NCBI RefSeq assembly: GCF_012275515.1
Contig: NZ_JAAZQL010000006.1
Location: 273,357-337,356 of the forward strand
Origin: Novosphingobium sp. SG707
GTDB lineage: Bacteria > Pseudomonadota > Alphaproteobacteria > Sphingomonadales > Sphingomonadaceae
Direction: 5' to 3'
Length of the DNA stretch: 64,000 nt
Under the pieces are notes generated by a model that was not told where the DNA came from, made no database searches, and saw only the letters and a program-made list of their open reading frames with translations. The position numbers and the translations under genes were made by a program. Every line of letters begins with the position of its first letter. Within the stretch, counting starts at the first letter, position 1. Below are positions 17,948 to 25,356 of the stretch, piece after piece.

Positions 17948-18942
17948 CACGCCAATGTCTGCAAAAGCATTTCGCGCAAATGCGCCGCGCTGTTCCGGGT
18001 GAGTGTGCCAAAGGGGCCGCGCGCCGCCTCGGGCAAATGGTCGAAGGCCGGACCGTTGGTTTCAAACACCAGATTGTCGAACACCACCTTCCACGCTGCG
18101 CGCTGATCTTCGGGCAAATCGCGCAGGGTGAGCAGGCCGGAGAGCAAGGCGGTCATCGGCGATCCAAAATAAGCCGGCACATCGCGCCACCATGTGTTGA
18201 CCATGACATTGACACTATCGAGCGATTCAACGCCATGCCACCACAAGGTCGGAATATAGATCGCATCGCCCGGTTCGAGAATGGCGGTCAATCCATGCGC
18301 CTCCGCCTCGCGATAGCGGGGAAAGCGCTCGAAATCAGGCGCGCGTATATCGACCAGGCTGATCGGTTGGCCAGCAGGCGTCAGGTCGAGCGGGCCCATA
18401 TAGAGGTTGGGCAATTGCTCGATGGGAAACAGGGTGAATTGGCGCCGCCCCGCCACCACGCAGGCGATGTTTTCGACATTGTCATAATGGGGCGCGGTCA
18501 TCGTCCGGTTGCCGATCCAGATGGATTGCAGAAACTGGCTGGCCGGGATGAAGGGCGTGATGTCGTGGCTCTGGGCAAAACCGGGGAAATATCCGGCCAG
18601 CGCCAGCGATCCGGCGAACAGGGCGGATGGCTCCGCAAGGGCCGCCTCGGCGCGCAGGCGCGCGACAAAATCGGCGATGGGGGTCAGTTCCTTGCGATAG
18701 TTGAAGCTGGTATAGCCGGACTCATAGAAAAACCGCCCGCGATGAACCGGATCGCAGACAAAGTGAGGGATGGGAAGACCGGAGCTGATGGCGCAAAGAT
18801 GATCAAGCAAGCCGTCAGGGCTGAGAAGAACAGAAGGCCATGAGGATATGACGCCCTTCAATACGGCGGGCTGCGCCATCGGCTTTATTTCTTCAAGGAA
18901 GGCCTGAGGCGTTACGTCAAAGTATTCCGACATATTATTCAT
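17947..18942 (-). CDS. Cupin-like (JmjC/Cupin_8) protein
   Basis: A 331-residue member of the Cupin_8/JmjC-like family, related to Fe(II)/2-oxoglutarate hydroxylases such as FIH. The metal-binding facial triad is visible as APHYDNVEN (H-x-D) and IPTLWWHGVES (distal His), with the double-stranded beta-helix between them (VAGRRQFTLFPIEQLPNLY). Such proteins recur beside TonB receptors, SapC and flavin halogenases in Caulobacterales, sphingomonads and Xanthomonas; their substrate is unestablished. It faces away from sapC across a 48-bp A+T-rich gap and converges on the receptor's terminator. An alternative ATG lies at 18933. Hydroxylation of a protein or peptide target is a family-based guess. 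Confidence 0.85.
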   Translation of the reverse strand: MNNMSEYFDVTPQAFLEEIKPMAQPAVLKGVISSWPSVLLSPDGLLDHLCAISSGLPIPHFVCDPVHRGRFFYESGYTSFNYRKELTPIADFVARLRAEAALAEPSALFAGSLALAGYFPGFAQSHDITPFIPASQFLQSIWIGNRTMTAPHYDNVENIACVVAGRRQFTLFPIEQLPNLYMGPLDLTPAGQPISLVDIRAPDFERFPRYREAEAHGLTAILEPGDAIYIPTLWWHGVESLDSVNVMVNTWWRDVPAYFGSPMTALLSGLLTLRDLPEDQRAAWKVVFDNLVFETNGPAFDHLPEAARGPFGTLTRNSAAHLREMLLQTLA

Positions 18943-18990
18943 ATAATTATCTTTTCAAAATATTTTGGTGAATAATATTATATTTTGGGG
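18943..18990. promoter_or_regulatory. A+T-rich divergent promoter between cupin and SapC genes
   Basis: This short gap is strikingly A+T-rich for the region and contains two perfect palindromes, CAAAATATTTTG (18956-18967) and ATAATATTAT (18972-18981). It must hold promoters for both directions. Confidence 0.5.
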
Positions 18991-19728
18991 ATGGGTCAAT
19001 CAATTATGGCAAATTTCGTTCCACTGGACTTTGCAGAACATCGCTTGTTGCGCCTTGCCAATGGCTATGGTGCGTCTTTGGGCGATGGGCTGGGCATGGT
19101 GGGTGTGGTGCCCACGGAAATTCCGGCTTTGGTCAATTCCTATCCGCTGTTTTTCCGCGTCTCTCCTATCACAGGTGCGTTTGAATTGGGCGCGATGCTG
19201 GGTTTTGCCGCAGAGGAAAATCTGTTTCTGGCCGACGATGGCTGGGATGCGGCCTATGTCCCGCTCGTGCGCCGCTGCGAACCCTTTGCCGTGCAGCAAA
19301 GCCCCGCCAATCCCGACCGTAACAGCCTGATGATCGACCTCGACAGTCCGCGTCTGACCCGCGCGGGCGGCGATGTGCTGTTCTTCTCCGATGGGCGCCC
19401 ATCCGAACGTTTGCAGGCGATCATCGACTCCCTCGAAGCGCTGGTAAAGGGCGCGCAACAGGGCAGCGCTTATGCCGCGGCGCTCGATGCGCTGGGTCTG
19501 ATCGAGCCGGTCGATGTGCGGATCGATCTGGGCGGCGGGGTCAGCCATAATCCATCGGGCCTCTTTGCCATTGCCGAGGCGCGTCTGGCACAATTACCCG
19601 CCGAGGCAATGGTCGATCTGCACCGACAGGGCTATCTGGGCTGGGTCTATCAACAGGCGGCCTCGGTCGGCCAGATCGCCAATCTCATCCTGCGCAAAAA
19701 CCGGGGGAGGGCGCCCCATGTCCTCTGA
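18991..19728 (+). CDS. SapC family protein
   Basis: About 245 residues of the SapC family, named for a Campylobacter surface-array locus but of unknown biochemical role. Characteristic segments are VPLDFAEHRLLRL near the start, ALVNSYPLFFRVS, LFLADDGWDAAYVPLVRR, and a C-terminal stretch with LVDLHRQGYLGWVYQQAAS-like residues. It is cytosolic by sequence. Alternative starts are TTG 18985 and ATG 19006 (MANFVPLDF); none has an ideal ribosome site. It overlaps the halogenase gene by 11 bases, so the two are co-translated, and it diverges from the cupin gene. The trio next to a glycan TonB receptor is a recurring but unexplained set. Confidence 0.85.
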   Translation: MGQSIMANFVPLDFAEHRLLRLANGYGASLGDGLGMVGVVPTEIPALVNSYPLFFRVSPITGAFELGAMLGFAAEENLFLADDGWDAAYVPLVRRCEPFAVQQSPANPDRNSLMIDLDSPRLTRAGGDVLFFSDGRPSERLQAIIDSLEALVKGAQQGSAYAAALDALGLIEPVDVRIDLGGGVSHNPSGLFAIAEARLAQLPAEAMVDLHRQGYLGWVYQQAASVGQIANLILRKNRGRAPHVL

Positions 19729-21256
19729 TCCCCGCTCGATCATCATCGTGGGCGGCGGTACGGCGGGGTGGCTGACCGCGGGTATTCTGGCGGCGCGCCT
19801 TGGCCTGCCTTCGCGCCGTGATCTGAGCATCACGGTGGTGGAATCGCCCGGTGTGCCCATTCTGGGCGTGGGCGAGGGCACATGGCCGACGATCCGCCAG
19901 AGCCTTCAGGTCATGGGCATCGGCGAGGCCGAATTTCTGGCGGCCTGCGATGCGACCTTCAAGCAAGGCTCGCAATTCGTCGGATGGCGACAGAAGGGCG
20001 CGACGGGCGAGCACAGCTATATCCACCCCTTCACCCCGCCCAACCGCTTTGGCGAGGTTGATCTGGCTTCTGCATGGCTCGCCGCGCCCACGACCGGATT
20101 TGACGAGGCCGTCTGCTTCCAGACCGCCCTGTGCCGCGCGGGCCTTGCGCCCAAGACGCGCAGCAGCCCGGAGTTTGAGGGCATCGGCAATTACGCCTAT
20201 CACTTTGACGCGGGCAAAGTGGCCGGTTTCCTCAAGGAACACTGCATCGCGCGATTGGGCGTGCGCTATCTCTGCGACGATGTGGAAGGCTGCCGGATGG
20301 ATGACGAGGGGGCAATTCTGGCCCTGCACACCGCCCGTCATGGCGAATTGGCGGGCGATTTCTTCGTGGATTGCAGCGGCCAGCATGGCGTGCTGATCGA
20401 CCGGGTTTACAAGGTGCCGCTGGTCAATTGCCGCGATGTGCTGTTCGTCGACACCGCTCTGGCCATTCAGGTGCCCTATCCCGAACCCGACAGCCCGATT
20501 GCCTCGGTCACGTTGGCCACGGCGCAGGAGGCGGGCTGGATCTGGGATATCGGCCTCACCACAAGGCGCGGCGTGGGCTATGTCTATTCCAGCCGATACA
20601 GTTCGGATGACGAGGCGCGCGAGCGGCTTGATCGCTATGTCCGCGCGATCTCGGGGCGGCCCTTGACCGCAGAGCCGCGCCGTATCGCCATCAATTCGGG
20701 CTATCGTGAACGGTTCTGGGTTGCCAATTGCGCGGCCATCGGCGTGTCATCGGGCTTTGTCGAGCCGCTCGAAGCCTCCAGCATTGCGATGATTGAGGTG
20801 TCGGCCAACCATCTGGCCGAGCACCTGAGTTTTGACCGCGAGGTCATGGCGATTGAGGCAGGGCGATTTAACCGCAAAATCGATCAACTATGGCGCGATG
20901 CCATCGACTTTCTCAAACTGCATTATGTGCTGAGCGACCGCAGCGAGCCCTTTTGGGTGGCCAATCGTGACCCGCGCTCGATCCCGGCTTCCCTGCGCGA
21001 CAATTTGCGGATCTGGCAAGACCGCCCGCCGATCGGTGGTGACTTTCCATTGACCTGTCAGTTGTTTGGTCCGGCCAGCTATCAATATATCCTCTATGGT
21101 ATGCGCGATCCCGCTCCGTCTGATGCCGCCGTTACGGGCAGGGTGGGGGCTGGAAGCCACCATCGCGATCTGGAGGAGGTGAGGGCATTGGCCGCTCGGT
21201 TTGGGCGGGTTCTTGGGCCAAACCGCGATTGGCTTGGCCAAGTGCAATCAGACTGA
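19718..21256 (+). CDS. Tryptophan-halogenase-like flavoprotein
   Basis: A 512-residue FAD-dependent halogenase-family protein. The N-terminal dinucleotide motif is IIIVGGGTAGWLTAG. A catalytic-lysine equivalent is Lys82 in TFKQGSQFVGW (PrnA uses Lys79). The acidic partner is Glu349 in SGFVEPLEAS (PrnA Glu346). The family W-x-W-x-I-P signature reads W274-I-W-D-I-G279, with Gly for Pro. True tryptophan halogenases need a flavin reductase, which is absent here. The gene start lies inside the 3' end of the SapC gene. With the SapC and cupin genes it forms the module common near glycan receptors; a halogenated secondary metabolite is not implied by anything around it. Its substrate is unknown. The last 9 bases overlap the converging YaiI gene. 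Confidence 0.85.
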   Translation: MSSDPRSIIIVGGGTAGWLTAGILAARLGLPSRRDLSITVVESPGVPILGVGEGTWPTIRQSLQVMGIGEAEFLAACDATFKQGSQFVGWRQKGATGEHSYIHPFTPPNRFGEVDLASAWLAAPTTGFDEAVCFQTALCRAGLAPKTRSSPEFEGIGNYAYHFDAGKVAGFLKEHCIARLGVRYLCDDVEGCRMDDEGAILALHTARHGELAGDFFVDCSGQHGVLIDRVYKVPLVNCRDVLFVDTALAIQVPYPEPDSPIASVTLATAQEAGWIWDIGLTTRRGVGYVYSSRYSSDDEARERLDRYVRAISGRPLTAEPRRIAINSGYRERFWVANCAAIGVSSGFVEPLEASSIAMIEVSANHLAEHLSFDREVMAIEAGRFNRKIDQLWRDAIDFLKLHYVLSDRSEPFWVANRDPRSIPASLRDNLRIWQDRPPIGGDFPLTCQLFGPASYQYILYGMRDPAPSDAAVTGRVGAGSHHRDLEEVRALAARFGRVLGPNRDWLGQVQSD

Positions 21257-21793
21257 TCGGCCCGCCTGCATCCCACGCATCAGACGGGTCAGCGCCTCAT
21301 CCAGTGCGGAGAGAAAGCGCGAACGGTCCGCCTTCGAAAAAGGCGGCGGCCCGCCGATGGCATCGCCCACGGCCCCGGCGCGCAGATCGGCCATGATTGC
21401 GCGGGTGGCAATCGCCCCGCCAATCGAACTGGCGGTAAAAGGCTTGCCCGTCGGCGCCAGAACCATCGCGCCCGCCTTGATCGCGCGATCGGCCAGCAGG
21501 ATATCGGCGGTGATCACCACGCTGCCCGGTCCGCTGGCCTGGGCGATCCAGTCGTCGGCGGCATCGAAGGAATCGCTGACGACCACACGGCGCACCAGGG
21601 GATGATCCGGCACGCGGATCGGGCGATTGCTGACGATGGTGACCGGTACCTGATGGCGTAGCGCGACCTTGTAGATCTCCTCCTTCACCGGGCAGGCATC
21701 GGCGTCGACCAGGACGTGGCGTGATCCTGTGGCGGGGCTGGAATCGGGCGCGGAAATGGGATGAAACTCCGGCAAAGGCGCTCGACGATCCAC
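21248..21793 (-). CDS. YaiI/YqxD family (UPF0178) protein
   Basis: About 181 residues, matching the UPF0178 (DUF188) family of presumed metal-dependent nucleases with a PIN-like fold. Family hallmarks are HVLVDADACPVKEEIYKVA, TIVSNRPIRVP, VVVSDSFDAADDWIA and DILLADRAIKAGAMVLAPTG. The conserved acidic residues VDADACP and VITADILLAD are present. No ATG precedes the conserved core. The GTG at 21793 has AAGG four bases upstream and is preferred; a TTG at 21805 is the alternative. Either start leaves an unusual tail of more than 20 residues before the core. Cellular function is not established for the family. Confidence 0.85.
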   Translation of the reverse strand: MDRRAPLPEFHPISAPDSSPATGSRHVLVDADACPVKEEIYKVALRHQVPVTIVSNRPIRVPDHPLVRRVVVSDSFDAADDWIAQASGPGSVVITADILLADRAIKAGAMVLAPTGKPFTASSIGGAIATRAIMADLRAGAVGDAIGGPPPFSKADRSRFLSALDEALTRLMRGMQAGRSV

Positions 21794-22067
21794 GATGCCT
21801 TGCAAACAGGCCGCGTGGGGATGTCGGGCAAATTGGATGGTTTGGCGCCTAAATTATATGGCGCCAAGTTGCCACGATAATCGCGCAATCTATTTTGTTC
21901 CGCTTAAATTGACTTTTGCAAAAGGCCCACCTATATGGAGCATTGCTAACGTCGCCTGCGACGGAATTTGACTCCGATTCGTTCGGTTATCCTTCCTTTC
22001 ACATGCTGCCAGCTCCATCCGCGCTTTTGCGGGTGGGTTCTCTTGTTTTCGTGAAAAGGAAACACCC

Positions 22068-22274
22068 ATGCCCATCGGCACCGTCAAGTTCTTCAATACT
22101 GACAAAGGTTATGGCTTCATTGCGCCCGAAGATGGCGGCAATGACAGCTTTGTCCACATCAGCGCGGTTCAGCACGCCGGAATGGCCACGCTGAACAAGG
22201 ACCAGCGTCTCAGCTATGAGGTCGAAACCGATCGTCGCGGCAAGCAGTCCGCAGTCAATCTGGTTTCTGCCTGA
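22068..22274 (+). CDS. Cold-shock protein (CspA family)
   Basis: A 68-residue single cold-shock domain that binds single-stranded nucleic acid. RNP1 is KGYGFIAP (residues 13-20) and RNP2 is SFVHIS (residues 27-32). AAGGAA sits eight bases before the ATG. The non-coding leader is long, from about 21960, as is usual for cold-regulated csp genes whose 5' UTR acts as a thermosensor; no defined cold box was recognised. Two hairpins follow the stop. Confidence 0.95.
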   Translation: MPIGTVKFFNTDKGYGFIAPEDGGNDSFVHISAVQHAGMATLNKDQRLSYEVETDRRGKQSAVNLVSA

Positions 22275-22286
22275 TTCAAGTGTTCG

Positions 22287-22337
22287 CCGGCGTCCGCAGG
22301 GGCGCCGGTGACTGTCCGCCGCGTTTCGACGCGGCGG
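22287..22337 (+). terminator. Tandem hairpins after the cold-shock gene, one with a UUCG loop
   Basis: CCGGCG/CGCCGG (22287-22292 with 22303-22308) is followed by a 9-bp perfect stem, CCGCCGCGT (22316-22324) with ACGCGGCGG (22329-22337), closing the tetraloop TTCG. UUCG tetraloops are exceptionally stable. No T-run follows, so Rho-independent termination is unproven; mRNA 3'-end protection is an alternative. Confidence 0.6.
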
Positions 22338-22508
22338 CCCGTGTCTGGCCTGCTTGATCCGCTCTGCGTGATCGCGGCCGGGCACGGGAAATGCAGCCCA
22401 TAATGCCCTCTGCCCCGCCTCTGGCCGGGGAGGGCCGCTGCCTATTCAACCCAACCCATCCTTACGCGGCCAAGAGGCCGCCGCTTACCTGAGTTTTTGA
22501 CAATCCAT

Positions 22509-22640
22509 ATGCTTACTATTCTGAAATTTATCGCTTCTTTGAAATCTTCTTCCATGCACCGCTCTTTTGCCAACCCGCTGCCGTCGGGCGTCCTCACCCC
22601 CGCCGAAATGCAGAGATTGGTGGCCGATATGGTGGATTGA
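22509..22640 (+). CDS. Possible 43-residue small protein
   Basis: A short frame (MLTILKFIASLKSSS to VADMVD) with a hydrophobic-basic N-terminus and a C-terminus, LTPAEMQRLVADMVD, that reads like a small amphipathic helix. There is no clear Shine-Dalgarno. A hairpin (22651-22678) follows the stop after 10 bases, which is the main support for its being expressed. The region is less G+C-rich than its surroundings. Not recognised; low confidence. Confidence 0.3.
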   Translation: MLTILKFIASLKSSSMHRSFANPLPSGVLTPAEMQRLVADMVD

Positions 22641-22650
22641 TTGAGCAATT

Positions 22651-22678
22651 GTCCCCAAGGGTGCGATCCCGTGGGGAC
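22651..22678 (+). terminator. Hairpin downstream of the possible small gene
   Basis: GTCCCCA (22651-22657) pairs with TGGGGAC (22672-22678), with an inner GGG/CCC stem around TGCGAT. No T-tract follows. Confidence 0.45.
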
Positions 22679-22943
22679 TATTGACCGGACAATTGGCCCG
22701 ATTTGGGCATCGTCCCCATAATAATCTCTATTTTACGAAATTACCGGCCACCAACCATGGATTGGTAATTGGCGGGCAGGGTCCCCCGCTAGTCACCCTT
22801 TTCCAAGACTTCGCAAGATGTCTGAAAGGGGGCCTTAAATATGTTGAGTAGCACCGAGAATTGACCCAGGAATATCAATAAGAATTGACCCGGGTGGGTT
22901 TGGATTATGTGCTGCCCATGTCGGGCACGCTCAAGAGTTGGGT
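22679..22943. other. Non-coding tract with two direct AGAATTGACCC repeats
   Basis: No gene is visible. AGAATTGACCC occurs at 22857-22867 and 22881-22891, 24 bp apart. Repeated short motifs of this kind can mark the end of an insertion sequence, but no transposase is present, so this stays a guess. The tract lies between the small frame and the arsH remnant. Confidence 0.4.
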
Positions 22944-23450
22944 TTATCCCTTTCTGGCTTTCTCAACCGGCATCTCAACTGGGCAATCTCGTTTCACACG
23001 CTCGGAATAGCGGTCTGCAAATTGGTCTGCGTGGGGGCGGAACAGGACCGTGAAGCACATCAGTTCTTCGCACACAACGACGATACGATCGTAATAGGAC
23101 GTGGGCTTCATGCGGCCCGTCTGAACGAATTCCGCATGGGCTTTGGCCAAAGAGGACTGGTTTGGAATGGTGAACATGCGCATTCAGCGGCCCAGTATGC
23201 GCGATTGCGACCCGGCGCAGAGCTGCATCACGGCCATTGTCCGCCCTTGGGTGGGACGCATGCCCTTCGTCGCCAGCGGCAAATGGCCGATCCGCGTCTC
23301 GCAGCCAAACAGCGTAGAAGGCGCGCCGCTTCCTCCACCACCAGCCGCGAATAGGACCGCTCGCGCAAGCTGCCGTAGGGCAGAAGGATGCGCGGTGGCG
23401 GGGCCAACGCCCCCAGCCCCAATGCCGGCCGGGCTACGATGAGCCTATTC
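22944..23450 (-). pseudogene. arsH: arsH remnant (frameshift, internal deletion, nonsense codon)
   Basis: The minus strand carries recognisable pieces of ArsH, an NADPH-dependent FMN reductase found in ars operons. The N-terminal part reads PRILLPYGSLRERSYSRLVV (near 23395-23336), then EEAARLLR. A one-base shift is needed to continue into GCETRI and LPL. About 80 residues are then missing before MRPTQGRTMAVMQLCAGSQS. In RILGR-stop-MRMFTIPNQSS a TGA replaces the family's Trp codon. The C-terminus (GRMKPTSYYDRIV, then DRYSER) is intact and ends at 22944. The N-terminal start is no longer identifiable. It follows acr3 on the same strand, so the ancestral operon was arsR-arsC-acr3-arsH. Confidence 0.8.
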
Positions 23451-23510
23451 GGGCCTGAGCGCGGGCCTATGTCAGAACGCGCAGGCGGAAAAGGCAGTCT
23501 CGTCCAATCT

Positions 23511-24560
23511 TCAAGCCCCCATCGGCGCGGTATCAGCAAACCAGCGCCGACCAATCCACAACGCCACATTGACCAGCGTGATCAGCACCGGCACTTCGAC
23601 CAGCGGGCCGATCACGGCGGCAAAAGCCACCGGTGAGGCGAGGCCGAAAGCCGCAATCGCCACCGCGATGGCCAATTCGAAATTATTCGACGAAGCCGTG
23701 AAAGACAGGGCCGCCGCGCGCGGATAATCCGCTCCAGCCAGCTTCGCCAAAGCAAAGCTCAACAGGAACATCACGACGAAAAAAATCACCAGCGGCACGC
23801 CAACCTTGACCGCATCCATCGGCAAGGCGAGGATTTCGCCGCCTTTCAGGCTGAACATGGCGACGATGGTGAACAGCAGTGCCACCAGAGTCAACGGACT
23901 GATCGCGGGGATGAAATGGTGCTCGTACCAATCCTGCCCCTTGCGCGCGATCAGGCTGCGGCGCACCAGATAACCGGCGGCAAACGGCACTCCGAGATAG
24001 GTGAGCACCGCCCGCGCGATCATCGGAAATTCCACGTTGACCACATGCGCCTGCAACCCGAATGCGGGCGGCAAGACAGTCAGCAGCAGCCAAGCATAGG
24101 GTGTGTAGAAAAAGATCTGGAACAAGGAATTGAACGCCACCAGCCCTGTCACATATTGCGGGTCGCCATGCGCCAATTGGTTCCAGACCAGCACCATCGC
24201 GATGCAGGGAGCGATACCGATCAGGATCAGCCCGGTCATATATTCAGGTGAATTGGGCAGGAATGTCACCGCCAGTGCAAACATCAGCGCCGGACCGACA
24301 ATCCATGCCAGCACAAAGGAGAGGCTCAAGATCCGCGTATCGCGAAACACCTGTCCCAATTCCTCATACCGGACCTTGGCCAGCGGCGGAAACATCATCA
24401 GGATCAGCCCGATCGCAATCGGTATGCTGGTGCTGCCCACCGACAGGGCGTTCAATCCGGCCGGAACCGCAGGCACAAAATGGCCAAGGCCGATGCCCAC
24501 AGCCATAGCCAAAAAGATCCACAGGGTAAGGTAGCGATCAAGAAACGACAGGCGGCTCAC
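23511..24560 (-). CDS. acr3: ACR3-family arsenite efflux transporter
   Basis: A 349-residue inner-membrane arsenite exporter of the Acr3 (BART) family with ten predicted spans. Diagnostic residues are the conserved Cys119 in ILIGIAPCIAMVLVWNQLA, shown in characterised Acr3 proteins to be needed for transport, and TASSNNFELAIAVAIA near residue 290. The start is a GTG at 24560 that overlaps the arsC stop (GTGA), so translation is coupled. It acts after ArsC has reduced arsenate to arsenite. It is the last intact gene of the operon; the arsH remnant follows. Confidence 0.93.
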   Translation of the reverse strand: MSRLSFLDRYLTLWIFLAMAVGIGLGHFVPAVPAGLNALSVGSTSIPIAIGLILMMFPPLAKVRYEELGQVFRDTRILSLSFVLAWIVGPALMFALAVTFLPNSPEYMTGLILIGIAPCIAMVLVWNQLAHGDPQYVTGLVAFNSLFQIFFYTPYAWLLLTVLPPAFGLQAHVVNVEFPMIARAVLTYLGVPFAAGYLVRRSLIARKGQDWYEHHFIPAISPLTLVALLFTIVAMFSLKGGEILALPMDAVKVGVPLVIFFVVMFLLSFALAKLAGADYPRAAALSFTASSNNFELAIAVAIAAFGLASPVAFAAVIGPLVEVPVLITLVNVALWIGRRWFADTAPMGA

Positions 24561-24988
24561 GACTTGAGCCTTTGGCCATCGGCGCCAACCACCTGCTCGC
24601 CGTCTTCTTTGGCAAAAGTGCCACGCTGCCGGGCAGGGATGATATCAAGCACTTCTTCCGATGGGCGACACAGCTTCACGCCCAGCGGCGAGACCACCAA
24701 CGGCCGGTTTATCAGGATGGGATGCTCCATCATGGCATCGATTAACTGGGCATCGGTGAGGTCAGGATTGCCTAGGCCAAGTTCGGCAAAGGGCGTCCCC
24801 TTTTCCCGAAGCAGAGCGCGCGGCGTGATGCCCGCCCGCGCGATCAGGCTTTCCAGCATTCCGCGCGAGGGCGGGGTCTTGAGATATTCGACCACATGGG
24901 GTTCGATTCCGGCATTGCGGATCATCGCCAGCGCATTGCGCGAGGTGCCGCATTCGGGATTGTGATAGATAATGATATCGGTGGTCAT
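24557..24988 (-). CDS. arsC: Glutaredoxin-dependent arsenate reductase
   Basis: A 143-residue ArsC of the glutaredoxin/glutathione-coupled class. The catalytic Cys13 is in YHNPECGTSRNAL (Cys12 in the E. coli R773 enzyme), and the conserved HPILINRPLVV segment carries one of the Arg residues that bind arsenate. It reduces As(V) to As(III) in the cytoplasm for export by Acr3. The ATG overlaps the arsR stop (ATGA) and its own stop overlaps the acr3 GTG, so the three genes are translationally coupled. Confidence 0.93.
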   Translation of the reverse strand: MTTDIIIYHNPECGTSRNALAMIRNAGIEPHVVEYLKTPPSRGMLESLIARAGITPRALLREKGTPFAELGLGNPDLTDAQLIDAMMEHPILINRPLVVSPLGVKLCRPSEEVLDIIPARQRGTFAKEDGEQVVGADGQRLKS

Positions 24989-25356
24989 GCCACACTCTCC
25001 TCGGGATCGGGGGTGATGATGGCGCCAGACGGCGGGCAGCAGACGTCATCCACACAAGGCAGGCCGCCGCAGCAGTTTTCAGTCAGATAGCCCATCAGTC
25101 CGTTCATAGCCGGATAGTTGGCGCTGTAGATGATCTGACGGCTTTGGCGGCGTTGCGTAACGAGGCCAGCATTGGCGAGCGCGGCCAGATGGAAGCTCAT
25201 CGAGGATGAGACCATCCCCAATTTTTCAGCAATCACACCAGCAGGCAAACCTTCTTCGCCTGCCTGCACCAGCAGCCGAAAGGCGGCGAGCCGATGCTCT
25301 TGAGCAAGTGCTCCTAGTGAGCGAATGACTTCGGCAGCGTCCACCGGATTCTCCAT
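24985..25356 (-). CDS. arsR: ArsR-family arsenite-responsive repressor
   Basis: A 123-residue winged-helix ArsR/SmtB repressor. The helix-turn-helix spans about residues 38-62 (GVIAEKLGMVSSSMSFHLAAL) and the wing is near RRQSRQIIYSAN. The classical ELCVCDL As(III) site of R773 ArsR is absent. Instead the C-terminal tail holds Cys95, Cys96 and Cys101, matching the arrangement of the Acidithiobacillus ferrooxidans type (Cys95/96/102), plus an extra Cys106-Cys107 pair. It should repress its own operon until As(III) binds. No convincing Shine-Dalgarno precedes the ATG. Confidence 0.92.
   Translation of the reverse strand: MENPVDAAEVIRSLGALAQEHRLAAFRLLVQAGEEGLPAGVIAEKLGMVSSSMSFHLAALANAGLVTQRRQSRQIIYSANYPAMNGLMGYLTENCCGGLPCVDDVCCPPSGAIITPDPEESVA

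Noticed and set aside
15540..18065. An 841-codon minus-strand frame opposite the second receptor
   Set aside because: Antisense shadow of a certain gene; it also crosses the strong terminator at 17908.
19718..21256. A halogenated secondary-metabolite gene cluster
   Set aside because: No synthase, carrier, flavin reductase or transporter of such clusters is nearby; the halogenase-like gene belongs to the SapC/cupin set.
22442..22648. A 68-codon minus-strand frame
   Set aside because: No ribosome site and no resemblance; the opposite-strand small frame with a following hairpin is somewhat better supported.
22857..22891. Two AGAATTGACCC repeats as the end of an IS21-like element
   Set aside because: Only two short copies, no transposase and no second end in the window.
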